Shown piece by piece: positions 39,116 to 47,578 of a DNA stretch of 64,000 bases. Position numbers and translations under genes: made by a program. Source of the DNA: Polaromonas sp. OV174 (GTDB lineage Bacteria > Pseudomonadota > Gammaproteobacteria > Burkholderiales > Burkholderiaceae_C); assembly GCF_900112285.1 (NCBI RefSeq), contig NZ_FOKZ01000020.1:25241-89240 (forward strand). Reading direction: 5' to 3'. The stretch's first letter is position 1. The number at the start of each line of letters is the position of its first letter. Below the pieces are notes generated by a model that was not told the origin of the DNA, did not search any database, and saw only the letters and a program-made list of their open reading frames with translations.

Positions 39116-39843
39116 GCGCGGAACTTCTGTTGGACGTCAAGGGTCTCGCGGCCTGGTATGGTGCGGCCCAGATTCTTTACGACGTTGACCTGCAGGTGCG
39201 GAGAGGTGAAGTGGTGGCGCTCATGGGCCGCAATGGGGCGGGTAAATCGACAACGCTCAAGACCTTGATTGGCATGCTTTCCAAGCGCCGCGGTGCCGTG
39301 AGTTTTCTGGGTCAGGATATCTCCAAAAGCGAGCCGCATGTGGCGGCGCGCCTGGGCCTGGGTTTTGTGCCCGAAGACCGGCGTGTGTTCACAGACCTTA
39401 CGGTGATGGAGAACCTCGAAGTTGGCAGGCAGCCCGCGCGGCACTGGTCGGATGGCGTCGCCGCACCGGTCTGGACGCCGGAGCGTCTGTTCAAGCTGTT
39501 CCCCAATCTTGGTGAAATGCCGGATAGGCCCGGTGGCCGCATGAGCGGCGGCGAGCAGCAAATGTTGACGGTGGCGCGCACGCTGATGGGCAATCCTTAT
39601 CTGGTGCTGCTAGACGAGCCGTCCGAGGGTGTGGCGCCGGTGATTGTGGAGCAGATGGCGCAGATGATTCTGGAACTCAAAGCCCAGGGGGTGAGCATTT
39701 TGCTGTCCGAACAGAACATGCATTTTGCCGAGTTGGTGTCGGACCGGGCCTATGTACTTGAAAAAGGGCAGATCCGTTACGAGGGATCGATGACCGAACT
39801 CTCAGCCAATGAAGAGGTCAGGCGCGCTTACCTCAGTGTGTAG
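39112..39843 (+). CDS. Liv-type ABC transporter ATPase (LivF), nicotinate locus
   Basis: 243 residues. Walker A GRNGAGKST, signature RMSGGEQQMLTVARTL, Walker B LVLLDEPSEGVAPVI and switch His replaced by Gln in LLSEQNMHF, as usual in LivF. Last gene of the importer; about 340 bp separate it from nicA. Confidence 0.93.
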   Translation: MSAELLLDVKGLAAWYGAAQILYDVDLQVRRGEVVALMGRNGAGKSTTLKTLIGMLSKRRGAVSFLGQDISKSEPHVAARLGLGFVPEDRRVFTDLTVMENLEVGRQPARHWSDGVAAPVWTPERLFKLFPNLGEMPDRPGGRMSGGEQQMLTVARTLMGNPYLVLLDEPSEGVAPVIVEQMAQMILELKAQGVSILLSEQNMHFAELVSDRAYVLEKGQIRYEGSMTELSANEEVRRAYLSV

Positions 39844-40183
39844 CAGGCCTTTTTATGATCGTCATTTCAACGACGTTCAGGAGTTCGCATCACATCGACC
39901 TGGCCTGAGCCGCGCCAGGACATTTTTCTCGGCGCCTACCCATGCCCAAGTCGATGTCGCCCATGTTCCCAAGTCCGCGGCAAATTTGCCGCGTGACCCG
40001 GGGCCAACAATAGATGAAGAAATGTATGAATAAGTTGCGAGCGCACGGGTGGACTTGTGCGGTGTGGACAGGATTTTGCAGCCTGGGTCTGGGCGATTTC
40101 CGAGTGGCGTATGGCTCGAGCAAGCACAATGGCTCCAACTACGTTGAGTTCGAGATGTACACCGCCAGCGGTAGGTTGATCCG
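39844..40183 (+). other. Intergenic segment with possible remnants of a decayed gene
   Basis: Two short open frames can be read. One ends at 40033 with DPGPTIDEEMYE; the other runs 40026-40186 in a different frame (starts MNKLRAHGWT, ends NYVEFEMYTASGRLIR) and its stop overlaps the nicA ATG as ATGA. The overlap and protein-like composition suggest a real coding end, possibly a frameshifted gene, but I do not recognise either fragment. Confidence 0.35.
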
Positions 40184-40681
40184 ATGAAACCACAGGTTGT
40201 GACCCTCCACGTCAACCAGGTGGAACGCACGCTGGCCGTCTCCGCACAGGCATCCTTGCTGGGCGTTCTGCGCAATGACCTGGAACTCAACAGCCCCAAA
40301 TACGGCTGCGGCCTGGGCGAATGTGGCGCCTGTACGGTGCTGGTGGACGGGATTGCGGCACGTGCCTGCGTGATCCCGGCTTGCGGTGTGGCAGGCAGGC
40401 AGATCACCACGCTGGAAGGCCTGGGATCGCGCGCGGCGCTGCACCCGGTTCAGCAAGCATTTATTGACGAGCAGGCCGCACAGTGCGGCTATTGTCTGAG
40501 CGGCATGATCATGATGACCACGGCGCTGCTGGCGCGCAACCCCGATCCGGATGAGGGTGAGATACGCCGCGAGTTGTCCGGAAATTTGTGCCGCTGCGGC
40601 ACCCACCTCGAAATTGTGAAGGCCGTGCAGCGTGCGGCCGTGCTGATGCGGCAAGCCCGCGCTGCCGGGAGCCAGCCATGA
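40184..40681 (+). CDS. nicA: Nicotinate dehydrogenase small [2Fe-2S] subunit
   Basis: 165 residues. Xanthine-dehydrogenase-family iron-sulfur subunit with plant-type cluster Cys42, Cys47, Cys50 and Cys62 (CGLGECGACTVL) and the second cluster Cys101, Cys104, Cys136 and Cys138 (CGYC and CRC). It passes electrons from the molybdenum centre of NicB. The pair nicA-nicB, with a cytochrome c domain on NicB, is the arrangement of the nicotinate hydroxylase of Pseudomonas putida, which makes 6-hydroxynicotinate. Overlaps nicB by four bases. Confidence 0.85.
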   Translation: MKPQVVTLHVNQVERTLAVSAQASLLGVLRNDLELNSPKYGCGLGECGACTVLVDGIAARACVIPACGVAGRQITTLEGLGSRAALHPVQQAFIDEQAAQCGYCLSGMIMMTTALLARNPDPDEGEIRRELSGNLCRCGTHLEIVKAVQRAAVLMRQARAAGSQP

Positions 40682-43600
40682 ACCGCCGTGCGGACCACCC
40701 GCTCACACGAGCCGACTTTCACGCCGCGACAGGCGTTTTGCTTGTGACACGCGAGCCGCCGCCGGCCCCGCCGCCGATCAAGGGCCAGCCTGCGCTGGTG
40801 AGTGGCAATCCGCAGGAGGGGGTTGAAATCCTGATTGCCGTGTGGGACGACGGCAGCGTGACGGCCCTCAATGGCCACGTGGACCTGGGCACCGGCATAC
40901 GCACGGCGCTGAGCCAGATCGTGGCCGAAGAGCTGGATGTGGCGCTGGACCGCGTCAACATGGTTCTTGGCGACACCGCGTGCGCGCCCAATCAGGGGGC
41001 CACGATTGCCAGTGCCTCGATACAGATTCACTCGGTGCCGCTGCGGGCGGCGGCGGCGCAGGCCCGCGCCTGGCTGCTGGCCCGTGCCGCCGTGCACCTG
41101 CAAGTCGACGCGGCCCTGCTGTGGGTGCGTGACGGCATTGTCAGCGTGAAAGGTGACGAGGCCCGATCCGTCGCTTATGGGCCTTTGCTGGCACAGCAAC
41201 ATGCGGCGCTTTCCCTGGCGCTGAATACGCCACTCAAGGCGCCGGAAGAGCACCGGATTGTCGGGACCAACACCGCCCGTGTGGATATTCCGGCCAAGGC
41301 GACCGGCGAGTTGACCTTTGTGCACGATATGCGGGTGCCGGGCATGTTGCATGGCCGTGTCGTGCGGCCGCCGTATGCCGGTGCGGACCACGGCGACTTC
41401 ATAGGCAACACGCTGGAGGCTGTGGACGAGTCGTCGATTGCGCATATCCCGGGCATACGCGCCGTGGTCGTGATTCGCGATTTTGTCGGCATTGTCGCGG
41501 AGCGCGAGGAGGATGCCGAGCAGGCGCTTCGTGAGCTGCGTGTGTTGTGGAAACCCTGGCCGGGCCTGACCAATCTGGACGACCTGGCGCAGGCCATTCG
41601 CGCTAATCCGTCGACGCAGCGCAAGCTGATTGACGAAGGCGATGTGGATGCCGCACTGGCGGGCGCAGCGCAGCCCATGGCGCGCCATTATGTCTGGCCC
41701 TACCAGATGCACGGCTCCATCGGGCCCTCGTGTGCGGTGGCCGACTGGCGCGCCGGTCACATGACGGTGTGGGCCGGAAGCCAGAACCCGCATGTGTTGC
41801 GCGCCGACCTGTCACGTCTTATCGGGCTGGCCGATGTGGACATCAATGTGATCCGCATGGAAGCGGCCGGTTGTTACGGACGCAACTGCGCCGACGATGT
41901 GGCCGCCGATGCCGCCTTGTTGTCGCGTGCGGTAGGTGCGCCTGTGCGTGCGCAACTGACACGTGAGCAGGAACATGCCTGGGAGCCCAAGGGCGCGGCA
42001 CAACTCATGGAAGTCCAGGGCGGGCTGAACGCAGACGGCTCCGTCGCGGCCTATGACTTCCAGACCTCGTATCCGTCCAACGGTGCGCCCATGCTGGCGC
42101 TGCTGCTCACCCGCACCATAGAACCGCTGGCGCAGGCCTACGAAATGGGCGATCGCACGGCCCGCCCGCCCTACGATTACGACAACCTCCGTGTCACCGT
42201 CAACGACATGGCGCCCATGCTGCGCGCCTCCTGGTTGCGGGGGGTCTCGGCGCTGCCCAATTCATTTGCGCACGAGTCTTACATCGATGAGCTGGCCACG
42301 GCCGCTGGAGTTGATCCAGTGGAGTTTCGCTTGCGTTACCTGACGGAGCCGCGAGCCGCCGAACTGGTTCGGACGACCGCGGACCGCGCCGGCTGGCAGG
42401 TGCATACCGGTCCGCAACAGCAGCGCCCGCAAGCGGGTGAAGCAACTGACATCGTGCATGGCCAGGGTGTGGCTTACGCACGTTATATGCACAGCAAATG
42501 GCCGGGCTACGGCGCCGCCTGGGCGGCCTGGGTGGCCGACGTGGAGGTCAATCGTAAAACCGGTGAGGTCCATGTCAAACGTGTGGTGGTGGGGCATGAT
42601 GCCGGCACCCTGATCAACCCGGCGGGTGTTCAACATCAGATCCACGGCAATGTGGTGCAGACCACCAGCCGCGCGCTGACCGAGCAGGTGCAGCTGAACC
42701 CGCAAACCAATACCGTGGCCAGCCTGGAGTGGGGCAGTTATCCCATTTTGAATTTCAGGGATGTGCCGGTGATCGAGGTGGTGACCATGGCGCGTCCCGG
42801 TGAGCCACCGCTGGGCGCCGGCGAGTCCTCGTCCGTGCCCGGCACGGCGGCCATCGCCAATGCGATCTTTGACGCCACCGGCGTGCGTTTTCGCCAGCCG
42901 CCGTTTACGCCGGAGGTGGTGCGGGCGGCACTCAACCCGGTGCCGGAGCACGAAGCGGCACGTCTGCCGGCACCCGAGCGGAAGCCGGCCCGCTTGCCTG
43001 AAAAGGCGGTCTGGCCCCGCGGCCAGGGGCGCTGGTCTAGAACCGGCGCCTTGCTGACCGGCGTGTTTGGCCTGGCGGCGGCCCTGCTGGGCTGGCGGCC
43101 GGCGATTGCCCCCGTGTTGCCGGGTGGCACCTCGATTTACACGGCGGCCACGCTGGAGCGCGGCCGCCAACTCGCGGCCGCAGGTGACTGTGTGGTTTGC
43201 CATACGGCCCCGGGTGGTGTTCCCAACGCCGGTGGCCGGGCCATGGACACGCCATTTGGCAAGATAGTGAGCACAAACCTTACGCCCGATGTAGCCACCG
43301 GCATCGGCTTGTGGTCCTTCAGTGCTTTTCAGCGCGCTATGCGTGAAGGCATCTCGCGTGACGGTCACCATCTGTACCCGGCCTTTCCCTACACGGCCTT
43401 TGCCAAAACCAGCGACGAGGACCTGACCGCGCTGTACGCTTACCTGATGGCCCAGCCTGCAGTTCGCTCTGAGCTGCCGCCGACGAAACTCGCCTTTCCC
43501 TACAGCGTGCGACCGCTGATGGCCGCCTGGAACGCGATGTTCCACGACCCCACGTCTTACCAGGCCAACCCGACCCAGACCGTTGAATGGAACCGTGGCG

Positions 43601-44322
43601 CCTACCTGGTCAATGGCCTGGGCCATTGCGGCGCCTGCCATACGCCGCGCAATGCCTTCGGCGCCGAGCGTGGCGGCAAAGCCTTCTTGAGCGGTGCCAT
43701 GGTGGACGGCTGGGAGGCGCCGGCGTTGACAGCACTCTCGCGCTCGCCCGTGCCCTGGACCAGCGACGCACTGTATAGCTACCTGCGCAAAGGCCACTCG
43801 CCGCAACATGGCATGGCGGCAGGCCCGATGGGGCCAGTGGTCAAGGAGTTGGGTGCGCTGCCGGACCAGGATATCCGGGCCATGGCCACCTATCTGGCGC
43901 CGTACAACGAGCCTGTGTCCGAAGTTGAGAGTGCCGAACGCACCAGGCAAGTGGTCCTGTCCGCGCAGCAGTCCTTCACCGGTTTGCCGGGCCCGGGCCA
44001 GCGCCTGTTCAACGGCGCTTGTGCCTCCTGCCACCACGACGGCGACGGGCCGCGCCTGCTGGGCGTGAATACGCCACTGGCGCTCAATAGCAACTTACAC
44101 AGCGAGCGGCCCGACAATTTGATCCGTGTGATCCTGGGCGGCATTCGTTCGCCAGCGACCACAGACCTCGGTTTCATGCCGGCCTTCCGCCACAGCCTGA
44201 ACGATGAACAGATCGAGTCACTGGCCACTTATATGCGCAGCCGTTATGCGCCGGGCGAGCCGGCGTGGCGCGACTTAAAGGGAAGCATTTCACGTCTGCG
44301 TGGCGCGGCGGACGAGCATTAG
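40678..44322 (+). CDS. nicB: Nicotinate dehydrogenase large subunit: molybdopterin domain fused to tri-haem cytochrome c
   Basis: 1214 residues from the ATG at 40678. Residues 1 to about 770 are an aldehyde oxidase/xanthine dehydrogenase-type Mo-binding domain (VDLGTGIRTALSQIVAEEL, GRNCADDVAADAALLSRAVG, PPLGAGESSSVPGTAAIANAI, the last holding the catalytic Glu region). A hydrophobic segment (TGALLTGVFGLAAALLGW) follows, then three c-type haem sites: CVVCH at 838-842, CGACH at 984-988 and CASCH at 1115-1119. Electrons from nicotinate hydroxylation would thus go to the respiratory chain. Related enzymes act on isoquinoline or aldehydes; the ena and hnr context favours nicotinate. No XdhC-like maturation gene is nearby. 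Confidence 0.85.
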   Translation: MNRRADHPLTRADFHAATGVLLVTREPPPAPPPIKGQPALVSGNPQEGVEILIAVWDDGSVTALNGHVDLGTGIRTALSQIVAEELDVALDRVNMVLGDTACAPNQGATIASASIQIHSVPLRAAAAQARAWLLARAAVHLQVDAALLWVRDGIVSVKGDEARSVAYGPLLAQQHAALSLALNTPLKAPEEHRIVGTNTARVDIPAKATGELTFVHDMRVPGMLHGRVVRPPYAGADHGDFIGNTLEAVDESSIAHIPGIRAVVVIRDFVGIVAEREEDAEQALRELRVLWKPWPGLTNLDDLAQAIRANPSTQRKLIDEGDVDAALAGAAQPMARHYVWPYQMHGSIGPSCAVADWRAGHMTVWAGSQNPHVLRADLSRLIGLADVDINVIRMEAAGCYGRNCADDVAADAALLSRAVGAPVRAQLTREQEHAWEPKGAAQLMEVQGGLNADGSVAAYDFQTSYPSNGAPMLALLLTRTIEPLAQAYEMGDRTARPPYDYDNLRVTVNDMAPMLRASWLRGVSALPNSFAHESYIDELATAAGVDPVEFRLRYLTEPRAAELVRTTADRAGWQVHTGPQQQRPQAGEATDIVHGQGVAYARYMHSKWPGYGAAWAAWVADVEVNRKTGEVHVKRVVVGHDAGTLINPAGVQHQIHGNVVQTTSRALTEQVQLNPQTNTVASLEWGSYPILNFRDVPVIEVVTMARPGEPPLGAGESSSVPGTAAIANAIFDATGVRFRQPPFTPEVVRAALNPVPEHEAARLPAPERKPARLPEKAVWPRGQGRWSRTGALLTGVFGLAAALLGWRPAIAPVLPGGTSIYTAATLERGRQLAAAGDCVVCHTAPGGVPNAGGRAMDTPFGKIVSTNLTPDVATGIGLWSFSAFQRAMREGISRDGHHLYPAFPYTAFAKTSDEDLTALYAYLMAQPAVRSELPPTKLAFPYSVRPLMAAWNAMFHDPTSYQANPTQTVEWNRGAYLVNGLGHCGACHTPRNAFGAERGGKAFLSGAMVDGWEAPALTALSRSPVPWTSDALYSYLRKGHSPQHGMAAGPMGPVVKELGALPDQDIRAMATYLAPYNEPVSEVESAERTRQVVLSAQQSFTGLPGPGQRLFNGACASCHHDGDGPRLLGVNTPLALNSNLHSERPDNLIRVILGGIRSPATTDLGFMPAFRHSLNDEQIESLATYMRSRYAPGEPAWRDLKGSISRLRGAADEH

Positions 44323-44343
44323 ATCCACCTGGCGCAACACTAG

Positions 44344-44421
44344 GTGGACGAGGTCGTGGACCAGATCAAGCACAGGCTCTCGGGAGGTCTTTTGCGGCCT
44401 GGAGAACCGATAGAGCACTGA
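44344..44421 (+). pseudogene. Relic of a GntR family regulator N-terminus
   Basis: Reads VDEVVDQIKHRLSGGLLRPGEPIEH and then a stop, the typical opening of a GntR winged helix (IxxxIxxGxLxPGexL). A shifted frame continues LISESHRESW for a short distance and is lost. No start, no second half: a decayed fragment 21 bp after nicB. Confidence 0.45.
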
Positions 44422-44677
44422 TCAGCGAATCCCATCGGGAGTCGTGGTTCGCGCCACATCAAGTCTGGATAGACGAGTGCAATCTCTACTTTCTTGAAAT
44501 CATCGCGTGAGTGCTGGGCATTTTTTGGCATTTATATAAGACTCTTAGGGAATTCACCTAACGATCGCTTGGTACTGTATCTGTTATTCTAAAAATACAT
44601 AGTCTTTTTGAGACAAGTCTGAAGAGGCATAAAACTATGCCGAGTTGCCTTTATTTTGATGAGAAATGGGGATCCGA
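44422..44677 (+). other. AT-rich intergenic region at the junction of the two accessory loci
   Basis: Composition changes here from GC-rich to AT-rich. A perfect 6-bp inverted repeat GGCATA-AAAC-TATGCC lies at 44626-44641, about 36 bp before the next start, and could be an operator or a leader hairpin. No gene is seen. Confidence 0.45.
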
Positions 44678-45886
44678 ATGAGCAGAGCTATTTTTAAAAT
44701 CATTGCAAACTTGTCACTTTCTTTGATTGTTTGCGGCTCGGTGAATGCTCAGATTTCCGATAAGGTCATCAAGATTGGCTTTATCACTGACATGTCCAGT
44801 GCTTATGCCGACATTGACGGAAAAGGCGGTGTCGAGGCAATTAAATTAGCCATTGCGGATGCTGCGCTCAGCTTGAAAGGGGTGAGAGTGGAGCTGCTAA
44901 CGGCAGACCATCAGCACAAGGCAGATATCGCGTCATCGAAAGCCCGAGAGTGGTTTGATCGTGAGGGGCTTGATGTATTAATTAGCGGGACCAACTCTGC
45001 CACGACGTTGGCCATGGCTCAGGTCGCAGTGGAAAAGAAAAAACCGTTTATCGCGGTTGGTGGCGGGACAACTCGATTAGCCAATGAGGAATGCTCGCCA
45101 TATACCATTCAATACGCTTATGACACGGCAGCTGTTGCGAGAACAACTGCAAGTGCTGTCGTCGCACTTGGCGGCAAGACTTGGTATTTCTTGGCGGCTG
45201 ACTATGCCTATGGCGCATCCCTGCAAAAAGAGACAAGTGACATCGTGGTGGCTCGTGGTGGCACAGTGTTAGGGAGTGTCAAGCATCCGTTGTCTGCATC
45301 AGACTTCTCTTCTTTTCTCTTGCAGGCACAGGCATCAAAAGCGCAAGTTCTCGGTTTCGCCAATGCGGGGGCTGATCTTATTGCATCAATTAAGGGTGCC
45401 AAGGACTTTGGGCTAACAAAAACAATGATGCTGGCTGCACCATTAATGTTTGAGACGGATATCAATGCGCTTGGATTGGCCGCAACTCAAGGCATGTATA
45501 CGAGTTCCGCTTGGTATTGGGATGCTGATGAAAATACGCGAGCATGGGCTAAGCGTTTCTTTGCAGTTGTCAAGCGTCAGCCGACATTTTTGCATGCCGC
45601 AGATTATTCGGCAGTTCGATTCTATATTCAATCTGTTTTGGCTGCCGGTACGGACGATGGCGACAAGGTGATGGAGAAAATGAAATCGACACGAGTTAAT
45701 GATATGTTTGCCAAAGATGCATACATCCGTCCCGATGGACGACTCAACAAAGATATGTTCTTGCTGCAAGTTAAGAAGCCCGATGAGTCGAAATACCCAT
45801 GGGATTTCTTCAAAATTGTGAAAAAACTTCCAGGGGAACAAGTGCTCATCAAAAAATCAGAATCGAAGTGCCAGTACTGGAAGTAG
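44678..45886 (+). CDS. ABC transporter solute-binding protein (Liv type), AT-rich gene
   Basis: 402 residues from the ATG at 44678 (MSRAIFKIIANLSLSL, GGGGA upstream); an ATG 12 bases earlier is in frame. Signal peptide ends SVNAQ. Mature part KVIKIGFITDMSSAYADIDGKGGVEAIKLAI is a type I binding protein of the LivK class, with PLSASDFSSFLLQAQASKAQVLGFANAG typical of aromatic or carboxylate-binding members. No permease follows directly; the ABC genes at 48883-53738 have their own binding protein. The gene is visibly AT-richer than its neighbours, as are the next two. Confidence 0.88.
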   Translation: MSRAIFKIIANLSLSLIVCGSVNAQISDKVIKIGFITDMSSAYADIDGKGGVEAIKLAIADAALSLKGVRVELLTADHQHKADIASSKAREWFDREGLDVLISGTNSATTLAMAQVAVEKKKPFIAVGGGTTRLANEECSPYTIQYAYDTAAVARTTASAVVALGGKTWYFLAADYAYGASLQKETSDIVVARGGTVLGSVKHPLSASDFSSFLLQAQASKAQVLGFANAGADLIASIKGAKDFGLTKTMMLAAPLMFETDINALGLAATQGMYTSSAWYWDADENTRAWAKRFFAVVKRQPTFLHAADYSAVRFYIQSVLAAGTDDGDKVMEKMKSTRVNDMFAKDAYIRPDGRLNKDMFLLQVKKPDESKYPWDFFKIVKKLPGEQVLIKKSESKCQYWK

Positions 45887-45904
45887 TTAAATATAGGCAT
45901 CGAT

Positions 45905-47548
45905 ATGATTCAGCTAAATCACAACTCAACAATTGGTCAGGCTTTTAGAGAGGCAGTAAGAGTCTATGGCCACAATTGGTTTTTGATGGCTCCAAAGAAT
46001 GAGCATCGAAAATACCATCCAGATGGTTATGCAATTACATACTTGGATGCGGGAGAGGAAGTTGATCGATTAATAACTGCTTATTCACGCGCTGGTTACG
46101 GATCTGGACACCGTGTTGGACTTGATCTAGAGAATCGTCCAGAGCACTTTTTTCATAAAATTGCACTTAATTCTCTCGGGGTATGTTGTGTCCCGTTGAA
46201 CTGTGAATATCGCGAAAATGAACTGCTATATGTCATAGAGCATTCGAGGCCAGATCTTATTGTTGCAGCTTCAAATCGGATTTGTTTTGTGAAGGCTACT
46301 ATTGGAGACCGTATACCGATTTGTTTGGATGATGATGTTTTTTTGACATTGTCTAGTCCGACAAAGGTAGCAAGCGATGATCCTGTTTCTCCGAGTATGC
46401 CTGCAAGCATTCTTTACACATCAGGCACCACAGGTCGTCCGAAAGGTTGTGTATTGAGTCACAGCTATGAGCTTGAGTCGGGGGCATGGTATTTGTCGCG
46501 AGGCGGTGTCTCCACATTCAAAGAGGGTGGAGATCGTTTATATAACCCTCTGCCGCTATACCATGTCAATGCCTCCGTTTTTTCATTCTTTTGCATTTTG
46601 CTTGCTGGGAATTGCCAAATCCAGGGTGATCGATTCCATCCTAATCGCTGGTGGAAAGAGGTGAATGAATGCGAGGCAACTGTTGTTCATTATCTTGGGG
46701 TTATTGTCCCCATGTTGCTTGGCCAGGGAACCTCAGATCTTGAGAAGACACATAAAGTTCGTTTCGGAATTGGTGCAGGCGTGGAAGCAACGTTGCACCA
46801 GAAATTCGAGGAGCGTTTCGGTTTTCCGCTTGTCGAAGTGTGGGGGATGACTGAAGTCGTTGGAGGATTTTTTGATAATGCCTCTCCTCGATCGGTAGGC
46901 ACACGAGCTGTCGGGAAGGTTCCTTCGTCTGGATTAGAGGCTCGGATTGTCGATGCTAACGATTCACTTACCCCATCGGGTGCTACTGGAGAGCTCACGG
47001 TTCGCTACTCGGAGGCGACACCACGGAGACGATTTTTCAGTGAGTATCTTGACGATCCTATTGCTACTGAAGATGCATGGCGCGGTGGCTGGTTTCATAC
47101 GGGTGATTTGGTCCGGCAAACCGCTGATGGCGTCATTCATTTTGTCGACAGGAACAAAAATATCATCAGGCGATCTGGGGAGAACATTGCAGCAGCAGAA
47201 ATAGAGGAGGTATTGCAAAGCCATCCCCTTGTTCGACAAGCAACTGTCATTGCAGTCAAGGATGAGATTCGCGAAGAAGAGGTTTATGCGTGCATAGTGC
47301 TGAAATCTATTGTTGGTAACGAGAGCATCGCTAAAGAGCTTTTCGTTTTTTGTGTGGATCAGCTAAGCTATTTTAAGGCGCCTGGCTATATCTGGTTCAC
47401 CAATGAAATTCCGAAAAGTGGAACACAAAAAGTACAAAAATACCTGATTTTCAAAACCGACTCTGATCCCAGAGAGGCAAAAGGTGTGTTCGACTTTAGA
47501 AGTCTTAAAACTCGTAATGCAAACGCCAGGCAGGCGATTGAGATTTAA
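45905..47548 (+). CDS. AMP-dependent acyl-CoA synthetase/ligase, AT-rich gene
   Basis: 547 residues. Adenylate-forming enzyme: P-loop SILYTSGTTGRPKGCVLSH, A5 region VEVWGMTEVVGG, GWFHTGDLVRQTADGVIHFVDRNKNIIRRSGENIAAAEIEEVL and the C-terminal catalytic Lys in FTNEIPKSGTQKVQKY. It resembles the caiC-like medium-size ligases for carnitine or carboxylic acids. It is one of three acyl-CoA synthetases in the locus. Follows the binding-protein gene by 18 bp. Confidence 0.87.
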   Translation: MIQLNHNSTIGQAFREAVRVYGHNWFLMAPKNEHRKYHPDGYAITYLDAGEEVDRLITAYSRAGYGSGHRVGLDLENRPEHFFHKIALNSLGVCCVPLNCEYRENELLYVIEHSRPDLIVAASNRICFVKATIGDRIPICLDDDVFLTLSSPTKVASDDPVSPSMPASILYTSGTTGRPKGCVLSHSYELESGAWYLSRGGVSTFKEGGDRLYNPLPLYHVNASVFSFFCILLAGNCQIQGDRFHPNRWWKEVNECEATVVHYLGVIVPMLLGQGTSDLEKTHKVRFGIGAGVEATLHQKFEERFGFPLVEVWGMTEVVGGFFDNASPRSVGTRAVGKVPSSGLEARIVDANDSLTPSGATGELTVRYSEATPRRRFFSEYLDDPIATEDAWRGGWFHTGDLVRQTADGVIHFVDRNKNIIRRSGENIAAAEIEEVLQSHPLVRQATVIAVKDEIREEEVYACIVLKSIVGNESIAKELFVFCVDQLSYFKAPGYIWFTNEIPKSGTQKVQKYLIFKTDSDPREAKGVFDFRSLKTRNANARQAIEI

Positions 47549-47578
47549 TTTTTAAACGAAGCTTGAGAATATTTATAT

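Noticed and set aside
42262..44037. 591-codon open frame opposite nicB
   Set aside because: His/Arg/Gln-rich shadow frame; the plus strand carries the Mo domain and all three CxxCH motifs.
40184..44322. Annotation as isoquinoline 1-oxidoreductase or aldehyde dehydrogenase
   Set aside because: The Mo domain is similar, but the three-haem fusion and the adjacent ring reductase and enamidase fit nicotinate hydroxylase better.
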